This document shows, one piece after another, positions 1 through 8,317 of a stretch of 64,000 bases of DNA. This DNA comes from Amycolatopsis sp. DSM 110486 (lineage in GTDB: Bacteria; Actinomycetota; Actinomycetes; Mycobacteriales; Pseudonocardiaceae): positions 6,193,001-6,257,000 of the forward strand of contig NZ_CP080519.1 in assembly GCF_019468465.1 (NCBI RefSeq), given 5' to 3'. Made by a program: the position numbers and the translations under genes. Position 1 is the first letter of the stretch, and each line of letters begins with the position of its first letter. The notes beneath the pieces are model-generated. The model had not been told where the DNA came from, searched no databases, and saw nothing but the letters and a program-made list of their open reading frames with translations.

Positions 1-49
1 GTTGCCGCGGCCGGTCCGGCCCGCCGGCGGACGCGCGGGCTCCGGACAC

Positions 50-87
50 GGCGCTGCCCCCGAGACCGGAGTCCCGAGGGCAGTGCC
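50..87 (-). terminator. Hairpin downstream of galK
   Basis: The arms GGCGCTGCCC (50-59) and GGGCAGTGCC (78-87) pair at 9 of 10 positions around an 18-nt loop. It lies about 50 bp past the galK stop on the minus strand, so it is a likely terminator. There is no T-tract, which is usual in such GC-rich genomes. I see no gene in bases 1-134. Confidence 0.45.
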
Positions 88-134
88 GAAGCCAAAGCAG
101 CCGAAGCCGATACGCAGCAGAAGCCGAGACCGCG

Positions 135-1319
135 TCAGACGGCGTCGCGGCCCGCGCCGCGGGAAGGGACCGCGGTGAACGTGCGGGGGCGGCGGAGCCC
201 GGCGGCCTCGAAGGCCTGCTCGACCGCAGTGCGGACGTGCTCCAGGTCGGCCTCGCGGACCAGCGCGATGGCCGAGCCGCCGAAGCCGCCGCCGGTCATG
301 CGGGCACCCAGGGCGCCGGCTGAGCGGGCGGAGTCCACGGCGAGGTCGAGTTCGGAGGTGGAGATGCGGTAGTCGTCGCGCATGCTGGCGTGGGAGGCGT
401 CCAGGTGCGGGCCGATGTCGGTGAGGCGGCCCTCGCGCAGTAGGGCCACGACGTCGAGCACGCGCTGGTTCTCGGTGACCACGTGGCGCACGAGCGGCGC
501 GAGGTCGTCCGGCAGCTGGGCCAGCGCTGCGTCCAGGCCTTCGAGGGTGACGTCGCGCAGGGCCTTCACGCCCAGCAGCTCGGCGGCGCGCTCGGTGCCG
601 CGGCGGCGTTCGCCGTAGCCGCCTTCGGCGTGGGAGTGCTTGGTGCGCGTGTCCATGATCAGCACGCGGACGCCGGCCTCGGCGAGCGGGAAGGGCACCT
701 GTTCCATCTCGCCGGAGCGGACGTCGAGGAACAGCACGCAGGAGTCCTGGCAGCACAAGGACGCCGTCTGGTCCAGCAGGCCGGTGGGGGCGCCGACGAA
801 GTCGTTTTCGGAACGCTGCACCCAGCGGGCGATCTCCGGGCGGGTCGGGGTGCCGGGCAGCCCGGCGTCGAGTTCGACGCCGGCGAGGCCGAGCAGCGCG
901 AGCGTGACGGCGCACTCGAGGGCATGGGACGAGGACAGGCCGGCGCCGGAGGGGACGTCGCCGGCGATGACCAGGTCCGCGCCCGTGGCGTGGCCGTGGT
1001 CGCGCAGCACCCAGGCGACGCCCGCGGGATAGGCGGCCCACCCCTCGACCGAACCCGGTTCGAGGGAAGCGATGTCGAGGAGATCGGAGTATTGGAACTG
1101 GCCGTCGTCGCCGAGGGTGGCGACGTTGAGCTTGCTGTCGTCACGCGGCGTGGCCGCCACGGCGAGGCGGTGGGGGAGGGCGAAGGGCAGCACGAAGCCG
1201 TCGTTGTAGTCGGTGTGCTCACCGATCAGGTTCACCCGGCCGGGAGCGGACCAGACCCCGGCCGGGGCGCGGCCGTGGATCCGGTGGAACGCGCCTGCGG
1301 CGTCTTCGGCGGCGCTCAC
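135..1319 (-). CDS. galK: Galactokinase GalK
   Basis: Phosphorylates D-galactose to galactose 1-phosphate with ATP (Leloir pathway, cytosol). The 394-aa product has the galactokinase signature [14 protein letters not shown] at residues 27-40, the GHMP phosphate-binding segment [11 protein letters not shown] at 125-135 and the C-terminal GHMP motif MTGGGFGG at 341-348. Length and motif order are normal for the family. The open frame extends further upstream into the regulator gene, but the GTG at 1319 fits the family N-terminus and overlaps the upstream TGA as GTGA. Translation is therefore probably coupled to the IdeR-like gene. The other Leloir genes are not in the window. The sugar specificity is inferred from the signature. 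Confidence 0.93.
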   Translation of the reverse strand: MSAAEDAAGAFHRIHGRAPAGVWSAPGRVNLIGEHTDYNDGFVLPFALPHRLAVAATPRDDSKLNVATLGDDGQFQYSDLLDIASLEPGSVEGWAAYPAGVAWVLRDHGHATGADLVIAGDVPSGAGLSSSHALECAVTLALLGLAGVELDAGLPGTPTRPEIARWVQRSENDFVGAPTGLLDQTASLCCQDSCVLFLDVRSGEMEQVPFPLAEAGVRVLIMDTRTKHSHAEGGYGERRRGTERAAELLGVKALRDVTLEGLDAALAQLPDDLAPLVRHVVTENQRVLDVVALLREGRLTDIGPHLDASHASMRDDYRISTSELDLAVDSARSAGALGARMTGGGFGGSAIALVREADLEHVRTAVEQAFEAAGLRRPRTFTAVPSRGAGRDAV

Positions 1320-2011
1320 CGGGCCTGCGCCAGCACGGCGTGCAGCGCCGAGGTGGACACCTGTGCCGAGGAGTCGCTGCCGGTGACCTCGATGGTCACG
1401 GTGCCGCCGTTGGCCTTGCCGACCGTGACGCGGCCGCCGGGCACGATGCCGACGGACTTGAGCTCGGTGAGCAGCGACTCGTCGAGCTGCACGTGCTCGG
1501 CGATGCGCCGCACCACGACGTCGCCGCCGCCGGTGCGGGCGAACTCGTCGAGGCGCACGAGGTCGGACTCGGCGGGCGGCGCGGGGTCGCCGTCGCCCAG
1601 CTTGTCGAGGCCCGGGATCGGGTTGCCGTAGGGCGAGGTGGTCGGGTGGTCGAGCAGCTTGACCAGCTTGCGCTCGACGGCCTCGCTCATCACGTGTTCC
1701 CAGCGGCACGCCTCGGTGTGCACGTGTTCCCACTCGAGCCCGATGACGTCGACGAGGAGGCGCTCGGCGAGACGGTGCTTGCGCATCACGGCGATGGCCA
1801 GCTCACGACCGTGGTCGGTCAGCTGCAGGTGCCGGTCGTCGGCCACGACCACCAGCCCGTCGCGTTCCATCCTGGCCACGGTCTGGCTCACGGTCGGCCC
1901 GCTCTGCTGCAGGCGTTCGGCGATCCGTGCCCGCAGCGGGACGACACCCTCTTCTTCAAGCTCGTAGATGGTACGCAAGTACATCTCGGTGGTGTCGATG
2001 AGATCGTTCAC
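1316..2011 (-). CDS. ideR: Iron-dependent regulator IdeR/DtxR
   Basis: Metal-activated repressor of iron uptake and storage genes. It is 231 aa from the GTG at 2011, with N-terminal winged HTH (about 1-65), dimerisation and metal domain (65-140) and C-terminal SH3-like domain (150-231). With this start all known IdeR ligand positions coincide: Met10, Cys102, Glu105 and His106 (primary site), and His79, Glu83 and His98 (ancillary site). A GAAGGGGA ribosome site precedes the GTG. A longer frame to 2083 exists but would shift this numbering. The gene overlaps galK by 4 bp. In corynebacteria dtxR is also followed by a galactose gene (galE), so the pairing may be conserved. Iron rather than manganese specificity is inferred from Cys102. 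Confidence 0.93.
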   Translation of the reverse strand: MNDLIDTTEMYLRTIYELEEEGVVPLRARIAERLQQSGPTVSQTVARMERDGLVVVADDRHLQLTDHGRELAIAVMRKHRLAERLLVDVIGLEWEHVHTEACRWEHVMSEAVERKLVKLLDHPTTSPYGNPIPGLDKLGDGDPAPPAESDLVRLDEFARTGGGDVVVRRIAEHVQLDESLLTELKSVGIVPGGRVTVGKANGGTVTIEVTGSDSSAQVSTSALHAVLAQAR

Positions 2012-2148
2012 GCTGTCCCCTTCGTCCGCGTAGCTCATCGTAGTCGTTGGCCCCGACAGCGACGGCACGCGCCGACATAACAAGCCGGGCGGGCTGAAAA
2101 GTCCGGCCCGGGTGCGTGTGCGGCGCCCGGACCTGCAGGATGGGGCGC

Positions 2149-2988
2149 ATGGGACCGCTGATCACCCCCGCCGAGCTCGCCGCCCTGCCCGAAGCGCGGC
2201 GCCCCGTGGTGCTGGACGTCCGCTGGCGCCTGGCCGGGCCGCCCGCCGCCGAGTCCTACCGCGAGGGCCACGTGCCCGGGGCGGTGTTCGTCGACCTCGA
2301 CACCGCGCTGGCCGCCCCGCCCGGCGACGGCGGCCGCCACCCCCTGCCCGACCCCGCCGATCTGCAGCGTGAGCTGCGCGAAGCCGGCGTGAGCGCCGGG
2401 CGCCCGGTGATCGTGTACGACGACGCCGACGGCTCCGTCGCCGCGCGGGCCTGGTGGTTGCTGCGCTGGGCCGGCCACACCGACGTGGCGGTGCTCGACG
2501 GCGGTTACGCAGCGTGGCTCGCCGAAGGCCGCGAAACGACCACCGACGCCCCGACCCCCGAACCCGGCGACTTCGAGGTGCGCCCGGGCGGCATGCCGGT
2601 GCTCACCGCCGACGAAGCCGCCGCCCGCGCCCGCGCCGGAGTGCTGTTCGACGCCCGTGCGCACGCGCGCTACACGGGCGAGACCGAGCCGGTCGACCCG
2701 CGCGCCGGCCACATCCCCGGGGCGATCAGCGCGCCGTCGGCCGAGCACGTCGGTGAAGACGGCCGCTGGCGCACGCCCGCCGACCTCGCCGCGCGCTTCG
2801 CGGGCCTGGGGCTCGAAGAAGGCACCCCCGTCGGCGCCTACTGCGGCTCCGGCGTCACCGCTTCGTCGGTCGTGCTCGCGCTGGAAGTCGCGGGCCACCC
2901 CGAGCCGGCGGCGCTGTACGCCGGCTCCTGGTCGCACTGGTCGCGCGACCCCGAACGCCCCGCCGCGACCGGCCCCGAGCGCGGCTGA
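2149..2988 (+). CDS. sseA: 3-Mercaptopyruvate/thiosulfate sulfurtransferase
   Basis: Tandem rhodanese protein of 279 aa that transfers sulfane sulfur from 3-mercaptopyruvate or thiosulfate to an acceptor. The first rhodanese domain (about 1-125) lacks the catalytic Cys. The second (about 140-265) carries the active loop CGSGVTA with Cys232. That loop is typical of mercaptopyruvate sulfurtransferases, whereas thiosulfate-preferring enzymes have CRxGVT. The start at 2149 gives the usual N-terminus; an ATG at 2140 is an alternative. It is divergent from the ideR-galK pair and shares the 137-bp promoter gap 2012-2148. Confidence 0.88.
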   Translation: MGPLITPAELAALPEARRPVVLDVRWRLAGPPAAESYREGHVPGAVFVDLDTALAAPPGDGGRHPLPDPADLQRELREAGVSAGRPVIVYDDADGSVAARAWWLLRWAGHTDVAVLDGGYAAWLAEGRETTTDAPTPEPGDFEVRPGGMPVLTADEAAARARAGVLFDARAHARYTGETEPVDPRAGHIPGAISAPSAEHVGEDGRWRTPADLAARFAGLGLEEGTPVGAYCGSGVTASSVVLALEVAGHPEPAALYAGSWSHWSRDPERPAATGPERG

Positions 2989-3051
2989 ACCACCGCGCCC
3001 GAACCACCGCAGGCACCGAAGCTGAACCCGGCTCGGGCACGCCGGGGCCAG

Positions 3052-3057
3052 TACAGT
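3052..3057 (+). promoter_or_regulatory. -10 element TACAGT, probable leaderless acuC
   Basis: TACAGT (TAnnnT type) lies 7 nt before the ATG at 3065. There is no Shine-Dalgarno sequence, so transcription probably starts at the start codon. No clear -35 box is seen. Confidence 0.4.
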
Positions 3058-3064
3058 GCGGTAC

Positions 3065-4237
3065 ATGTCCTCGCCTGCTGTCGTCTGGGATGCCGCACTG
3101 CTGGGGTACGACCTGGGCGGGGAGCATCCGTTCAACCCCGTCCGCCTGGAGCTCACGATCCGGCTGGCCACGGAGCTCGGTGTGCTGAACGACGTCGAGC
3201 TGCTCGTGCCCACCGCGGCGGGCGACGAGGAGCTGCTGCGCATCCACGCACCCGAGTACCTCGCGGCCGTGCGGGAGGCGCCGCTCGTCGGGTGGGATGT
3301 CGGGCACGGGCTGGGCACGGCGGACAACCCGGTGTTCAGCGGGATGCACGACGCGTCGGCGCTGGTGGTCGGCTCGACGCTGCTCGCGGCGCGCAAGATC
3401 GCCGAGGGGGAGGTGAAGCGCGCGGTCAACATCGCGGGCGGGCTGCACCACGCGATGCGCGACTACGCGTCGGGCTTCTGCGTCTACAACGACTGCGCCA
3501 TCGCCATTTCCTGGCTGCTCGACCACGGTTTCGACCGCATCGCCTACCTCGACACCGACGTGCACCACGGCGACGGGGTCCAGACCGCCTTCTACGACGA
3601 CCCGCGCGTGCTCACCGTTTCGCTGCACCAGCATCCGTTCACGCTCTGGCCCGGCACCGGCTACGCCGCCGAGATCGGCAATGGCAAGGCCGCCGGCACT
3701 TCGGTCAACATCCCGCTGCCGCCGCACACCAAGGACCCGGGCTGGCTGCGGGCGTTCAACGCGGTCGTCCCCTCGCTGCTGGCCGAGTTCGAACCGCAGA
3801 TCCTCGTGACGCAGTGCGGCGTCGACTCGCACGAGGAAGACCCGCTGGCCGACCTTTCGCTGTCGGTCGACGGGCACCGCACCATCTACTCGACGATGCG
3901 CGACCTCGCCGAGACCTACAGCGGCGGGCGCTGGCTCGCCGTCGGCGGGGGCGGCTACCAGCTGATCCGCGTGGTCCCGCGCTCCTGGACGCACCTGATC
4001 GCCACGGTGCTCGACCGCGACGTCGCGCCCGACACGGGGCTGCCGCCCGGCTGGGTCTCCTCGATCACCAAGGCCGCGCCGACCGCCGAGATCCCGCACG
4101 CGATGACCGATGAAAAGGACACGGCGTTCAAGCCGTGGGGCGACGCCGCCGACGACCCGGTCGACCTCGCGATCCGCGACACCCGCCGCGCGGTGTTCCC
4201 GCTGCACGGCCTCGACCCGGACGATCCCAGGGACTGA
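3065..4237 (+). CDS. acuC: AcuC-type class I histone-deacetylase-like enzyme
   Basis: Zinc hydrolase of the HDAC superfamily (390 aa), expected to remove acetyl groups from protein lysines such as that of acetyl-CoA synthetase. It shows the paired catalytic histidines in GGLHHAM, the Zn ligand segment DTDVHHGDGVQ and the glycine-rich GGGGYQ near the C-terminus. The order and length match B. subtilis AcuC and actinobacterial homologues. The ATG at 3065 is chosen because a -10 element sits 7 nt upstream; an in-frame GTG at 3056 would lie inside that promoter spacer. Two bases separate it from a gene encoding a GNAT acetyltransferase, so writer and eraser of acylation are probably co-transcribed. 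Function is inferred from family and context. Confidence 0.9.
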   Translation: MSSPAVVWDAALLGYDLGGEHPFNPVRLELTIRLATELGVLNDVELLVPTAAGDEELLRIHAPEYLAAVREAPLVGWDVGHGLGTADNPVFSGMHDASALVVGSTLLAARKIAEGEVKRAVNIAGGLHHAMRDYASGFCVYNDCAIAISWLLDHGFDRIAYLDTDVHHGDGVQTAFYDDPRVLTVSLHQHPFTLWPGTGYAAEIGNGKAAGTSVNIPLPPHTKDPGWLRAFNAVVPSLLAEFEPQILVTQCGVDSHEEDPLADLSLSVDGHRTIYSTMRDLAETYSGGRWLAVGGGGYQLIRVVPRSWTHLIATVLDRDVAPDTGLPPGWVSSITKAAPTAEIPHAMTDEKDTAFKPWGDAADDPVDLAIRDTRRAVFPLHGLDPDDPRD

Positions 4238-4239
4238 CC

Positions 4240-6945
4240 ATGTCCGAAGACCCGGCACCCGGAAACGGCCTGCGCGACCCGTACGACTACCCCCGCGACT
4301 GGGAGGCCGACGTCGTCCTGTCCGACGGCGGCACCGTGCACCTGCGGCCCGTGGTGCCCACGGACGCCGACGGCCTCGTCGCCTTCCACAGCAGGCTTTC
4401 CGAGCGCACGCGCTACCTGCGCTACTTCGGCGCCTACCCGCGGATCCCCCCGCGCGACTTGCAGCGGTTCTCCACTGTGGACCACCACGACCGGGTCGCG
4501 TTCGTGGCGCTGCTCGGCGGCGACATCGTGGCCGTCGGGCGCTACGAACGGCTCGACGGCGGTCCCTCGGCCGAGGTCGCGTTCGTCGTCGACGACAAGC
4601 ACCAGGGCCGCGGGCTCGGCTCGATCCTGCTGGAGCACCTGGCCGCCGCCGCGTCGGAGAGCGGGCTGCGCCGGTTCGTCGCCGAGGTCCTCGCCGAGAA
4701 CGCGCCCATGGTTCGCGTGTTCCGCGACGCCGGCTACCAGGTCAGCCGCGCCATCGAGGAAGGTGTGCTGCACCTGGAGTTCAGCATCGACCCGACGGAG
4801 GAGTCGCTCGCAGTCGCGCGCTCGCGCGAGCAGGCGGCCGAGGCGCGCAGCGTGCACAACCTGCTGCACCCGCGCTCGGTCGCGGTGATCGGCGCTTCGG
4901 CCGACCACACGAAGGTCGGCCACGTCGCCTTCCGCAACCTGCTCGCTGCCGACTTCACGGGCACGGTCTTCCCGGTCAACCCCGAGCACCGCTCGGTGCG
5001 CGGCGTGCGCGCATACGCGTCGGTGCTCGACATCCCGGACCCCGTTGACCTCGCACTGGTCGCCGTGCCCGCCGAGCTCGTCGAGTCCGTGCTCGACGCC
5101 TGTCTCGCCAAGGGCGTGAAGACGCTGGTGATCGTCTCCGGCGGGTTTGCCGAGTCCGGCCCGCTCGGCCTGCACGCCGAGCTGCGGCTCGTCGGCGAGG
5201 CCCGCGCGCACGGCATGCGCGTGGTCGGCCCGAACGCGCTCGGCGTGCTCAACACCGCGCCCGGCGTGCGGCTCAACGCCACCCTCGCACCGAAGCTGCC
5301 GCGCCGCGGGCACACCGGCTTCTTCTGCCAGTCCGGTGCGCTGGGCACGGCGATCCTGGCCGACGCCGGTTCGCGCGGCCTGGGCCTGTCCACGTTCGTC
5401 TCCGCCGGCAACCGCGCCGACGTCTCGGGCAACGATCTGTTGCAGTACTGGGAAACCGACCCCGAGACCGACCTCGTGCTGCTCTACCTCGAGTCCTTCG
5501 GCAACCCGCGCAAGTTCGCCCGCCTGGCGCGGCGACTCGCGCGGAACAAGCCGATCGTCGCGGTGAAGTCGGGCCGCCACGCCGTGCGTCCCCAGCTGGC
5601 CGCCACGTCGGCCGAGGTCGACGAGGCGAGCGTGCAGGCGCTGTTCGAACAGGCCGGCGTGGTGCGCGTGGAGTCGCTCGCGCAGCTGTTCGACACCGCG
5701 CTCGTGTTCGCCCACCAGCCGCTGCCGGCCGGGCCGCGGATCGCCATCGTCGGCAACTCGAGCGCGATCGGGCTGCTCGCGGCGGACACCGCGCGGGCGC
5801 AGGGGCTGCACCTCGCGTTCGACCCCGTGGACATCGGCCCGCAGGCCGGGCCCGACGCGTTCGCCGCCGCCGTGCGCGAAGCCCTCGACTCGCCCGAGAC
5901 CGACGCGCTCATCGCCGTGTTCGCTCCGCCGATCACCATTCCCGGCACCGCGTACGCGCGGGCGCTGAAGGAAGCCGTGCTGGAGCACGAGCGCACGAAG
6001 CCGGTCGTCTCCACGTTCCTCGCGGTCGAGGGTGTGCCCGACGAATTGGCCGTGCTGAGCGAAGACGGTGTACCCACGCGGGGTTCGATCCCGTCGTACC
6101 CGAGCCCGGAACGCGCGGTGACCGCGTTGTCCCGCGTGGTGCGGTATTCGGCGTGGCGGCAGCGTCCACAGGGGACGCTGGTGCGCCCGGGTGGGCTGCA
6201 CGTCGAGCAGGCGCAGTCGATCGTGCGCGAGCTGCTCGCCGAAGCCGACGGCCATTCCATGATGCTGTCCGACGACGACGTGGTGCGGCTGCTCGGCTGC
6301 TACGGCGTCGATGTGGTCCCGTTCCGCGTGGTGTCCGATGTGGACGCTGCCGTCGAGGCCGCCGCGGAGCTGAGCTACCCGGTCACGCTCAAGGCCGTGG
6401 ACGAGCGGCTGCGCGGCCGGCCCGACCTCGCGGGCGTGCGCCTGGACCTCACTTCGGAGGACTCCGTGCGCGTGGCCTACCGCGACCTGTGCGAGGTCTC
6501 CGGCGACAACGAGCTCTACGTGCAACGCATGGCGGCCAAAGGAATCTCGTGCGTGATCGGGCTGCAGGACGACCCGTCGTTCGGCACGCTCGTGTCGTTC
6601 GGGCTCTCGGGCCTGGTCAGCACGCTGCTCGGCGATCGTGCCTACCGCGCGGTGCCGGTCACCGACGTCGACGCCGCCACGCTCATCCGCGAGCCCCGCA
6701 CGTCGCCCCTGCTCACCGGCTACCGCGGCGACGAACCCGCCGACCTCGCGGCGCTGCAGGACATGGTGCTGCGCGTCGCCGCGCTGGCGGAGGACAACCC
6801 GGAAGTCCGGTCCCTGGCTCTCGACCCGATCCTCGCCTCGCCCGACGGCGCCTTCGTGGCCAACGCGCGCATGGTGCTGGGCCCGCCGCCGACCCGGCCG
6901 GACACCGGGCCGCGGCGGTTGCGCCACATCACGCCGTCGGACTGA
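4240..6945 (+). CDS. GNAT protein acetyltransferase with acyl-CoA synthetase-like domains (Pat type)
   Basis: A 901-aa multidomain protein. Residues about 24-185 form a GNAT domain with the acetyl-CoA loop HQGRGLGS (121-128). About 205-600 is a CoA-binding and succinyl-CoA-ligase-like region, and 640-880 is an ATP-grasp-like region. This order, with GNAT first, is that of Streptomyces PatA-type lysine acetyltransferases; enterobacterial Pat has GNAT last. The catalytic phosphohistidine motif SHTGxxAG of true ADP-forming acyl-CoA synthetases is replaced by TSAEVDEASV after KSGRH, so the ligase half is probably only regulatory. The likely target is acetyl-CoA synthetase. The ATG at 4240 lies 2 bp after the acuC stop. 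Confidence 0.88.
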   Translation: MSEDPAPGNGLRDPYDYPRDWEADVVLSDGGTVHLRPVVPTDADGLVAFHSRLSERTRYLRYFGAYPRIPPRDLQRFSTVDHHDRVAFVALLGGDIVAVGRYERLDGGPSAEVAFVVDDKHQGRGLGSILLEHLAAAASESGLRRFVAEVLAENAPMVRVFRDAGYQVSRAIEEGVLHLEFSIDPTEESLAVARSREQAAEARSVHNLLHPRSVAVIGASADHTKVGHVAFRNLLAADFTGTVFPVNPEHRSVRGVRAYASVLDIPDPVDLALVAVPAELVESVLDACLAKGVKTLVIVSGGFAESGPLGLHAELRLVGEARAHGMRVVGPNALGVLNTAPGVRLNATLAPKLPRRGHTGFFCQSGALGTAILADAGSRGLGLSTFVSAGNRADVSGNDLLQYWETDPETDLVLLYLESFGNPRKFARLARRLARNKPIVAVKSGRHAVRPQLAATSAEVDEASVQALFEQAGVVRVESLAQLFDTALVFAHQPLPAGPRIAIVGNSSAIGLLAADTARAQGLHLAFDPVDIGPQAGPDAFAAAVREALDSPETDALIAVFAPPITIPGTAYARALKEAVLEHERTKPVVSTFLAVEGVPDELAVLSEDGVPTRGSIPSYPSPERAVTALSRVVRYSAWRQRPQGTLVRPGGLHVEQAQSIVRELLAEADGHSMMLSDDDVVRLLGCYGVDVVPFRVVSDVDAAVEAAAELSYPVTLKAVDERLRGRPDLAGVRLDLTSEDSVRVAYRDLCEVSGDNELYVQRMAAKGISCVIGLQDDPSFGTLVSFGLSGLVSTLLGDRAYRAVPVTDVDAATLIREPRTSPLLTGYRGDEPADLAALQDMVLRVAALAEDNPEVRSLALDPILASPDGAFVANARMVLGPPPTRPDTGPRRLRHITPSD

Positions 6946-6949
6946 CGGC

Positions 6950-7399
6950 TCACCAGGTCTTGCCGGCCTGCTCCCCGTTGATCCGGTTGATGCGGTTGAA
7001 GAAGTTGGTCAGCGCGATCTCCAGCGTGAGCGCCGACAGCTGCTCCTCGGTGAAGTGGGCGGCCACGGCGTCCCGGATCTCGGGGGTGACGCCCGCCGCG
7101 CCGTCCTGCAGGCGGGTGGCCGACTCGGTCAGCGCGAGCGCCGCCGCTTCCGCGTCGGTGAAGAAGGGCGTGTCGCGCCAGGCGGCCACGTTGTGCAGCC
7201 GTTCGTCGGTCTCCCCGTGCTTCTTCGCCGCTTCGACCCCGGCGTACACGCAGGGGCTGCAGCCGTTGATCTGGCTCGCGCGCAGGTGGACCAGCCCCAG
7301 CAGGCCCGGGTCGACGCCGCCGGCGTGGATCGCGCGGGTCAGGTGCTGGATCGCGGTCATCACGTCGGTGTTCGCCGCGCGCTTCGTCGGTGCTGTCAT
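6950..7399 (-). CDS. Carboxymuconolactone decarboxylase / AhpD-like protein
   Basis: A 149-aa all-helical CMD-family protein. Cys47 and Cys50 in NGCSPCVYAGVEAA form the CxxC of AhpD-like alkylhydroperoxidases, so a thiol-peroxidase role is more likely than decarboxylation. The ribosome site GGAGGAGC precedes the ATG at 7399. It is divergent from an ECF sigma factor gene. CMD-family genes are the classic neighbours and targets of ECF41-type sigma factors, so it is probably the main target of that factor. It is convergent with the Pat gene, with 4 bp between stops. Confidence 0.85.
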   Translation of the reverse strand: MTAPTKRAANTDVMTAIQHLTRAIHAGGVDPGLLGLVHLRASQINGCSPCVYAGVEAAKKHGETDERLHNVAAWRDTPFFTDAEAAALALTESATRLQDGAAGVTPEIRDAVAAHFTEEQLSALTLEIALTNFFNRINRINGEQAGKTW

Positions 7400-7440
7400 C
7401 TCTGGTGCTCCTCCATCGGTTACCTGTGCCCCTTCGGGCT

Positions 7441-7457
7441 CGTCATCCCCCATGACG
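7441..7457. promoter_or_regulatory. Inverted repeat CGTCAT-N5-ATGACG in divergent promoter
   Basis: A perfect 6-bp inverted repeat with a CCCCC spacer lies midway between the CMD gene and the ECF gene. On each strand it contains CGTC, which resembles the -10 element of ECF41 promoters. It may hold overlapping divergent promoters or an operator. This assignment is inference. Confidence 0.35.
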
Positions 7458-7483
7458 GAGCAGTGGCGAGGAAGGTAACGACC

Positions 7484-8317
7484 ATGACCGACCCGATCGC
7501 GGAAGCGTTCGAATCCCAGCGCGAACGGCTGCGCGCCGTCGCCTACCGCGTGCTCGGGTCGCACGCCGACGCCGACGACGTCGTGCAGGACGCGTGGCTG
7601 CGTCTGTCCCGCCAGGACCCGGCGGCCATCGACAACCTCGGCGGCTGGCTCACCACGGTCGTCGGCCGCCTCAGCCTCGACGTGCTGCGCGCGCGGCAGA
7701 CCCGGCCGCAGGCACCGGGCGACGACCGGCTGCCCGACGGCGTGGTGCCCCTCGACGGGCCCGAGGACGACGTCGCGCTCGCCGACTCGGTCGGGCTCGC
7801 GCTGCTGGTGGTGCTCGACGCGCTCGGTCCCGGCGAGCGGCTGGCGTTCGTGCTGCACGACCTGTTCGCGGTGCCGTTCGAGGAGATCGGCCAGATCCTC
7901 GGCAAGTCCACCGCCGCGGCGAAGATGCTCGCCAGCCGCGCCCGCCGGAAGGTGCGGGACTCCGAGCGGCCTGCCGCCGTCGGACGGGAGCAGCGGGGCG
8001 TGGTCCGGGCCTTCCTGGCGGCGGCTCGCGACGGTGACTTCGCGGGGCTGCTGCAGGTGCTCGACCCCGACGTGCGGTTGACGGCCGAGACCCCGGACGG
8101 TGTGGTCGTGGTGCTCGGCGCCACCAAGGTCGCGAGCGGCGCGCGGTTGTCCGGTGGCCTGGCCGCCGCGGGCCGGGACGTGCTCGTGTCCGGGCGCCCC
8201 GGCGTCGTGTCCCTCGACGAGGACGGCACGGTGGTGGCGCTGCTCGCGTTCACGATCGTCGCGGGGCGGATCACGGAGCTCACCGTCGTCACCGATCCGG
8301 CGAAGCTCACCGAGTGA
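7484..8317 (+). CDS. ECF sigma factor with SnoaL-like C-terminal domain (SigJ/ECF41 type)
   Basis: A 277-aa RNA polymerase sigma factor. Region 2 is at about 8-75 (helices through ADADDVVQDAWLRL) and region 4 at about 105-160 (EEIGQILGKSTAAAKMLASRARRKV). A SnoaL-like extension at about 175-270 ends in TDPAKL, close to the NPDKL motif of ECF41 members. In that group the extension replaces an anti-sigma factor and regulates the sigma factor in cis. No anti-sigma gene lies nearby, which agrees. The ATG at 7484 has the ribosome site GAGGAAGG. The divergent CMD gene is the likely target. The last 11 bp overlap a convergent acyl-CoA dehydrogenase gene. The exact ECF group is uncertain. Confidence 0.87.
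   Translation: MTDPIAEAFESQRERLRAVAYRVLGSHADADDVVQDAWLRLSRQDPAAIDNLGGWLTTVVGRLSLDVLRARQTRPQAPGDDRLPDGVVPLDGPEDDVALADSVGLALLVVLDALGPGERLAFVLHDLFAVPFEEIGQILGKSTAAAKMLASRARRKVRDSERPAAVGREQRGVVRAFLAAARDGDFAGLLQVLDPDVRLTAETPDGVVVVLGATKVASGARLSGGLAAAGRDVLVSGRPGVVSLDEDGTVVALLAFTIVAGRITELTVVTDPAKLTE

Noticed and set aside
3955..6927. 990-codon minus-strand open frame over the acetyltransferase gene
   Set aside because: Mirror of plus-strand codon bias; composition is Arg/His/Gly-rich and no domain is visible.
6950..7399. True carboxymuconolactone decarboxylase of the beta-ketoadipate pathway
   Set aside because: The CxxC pair and the ECF neighbour indicate the AhpD-like branch, and no protocatechuate genes adjoin it.
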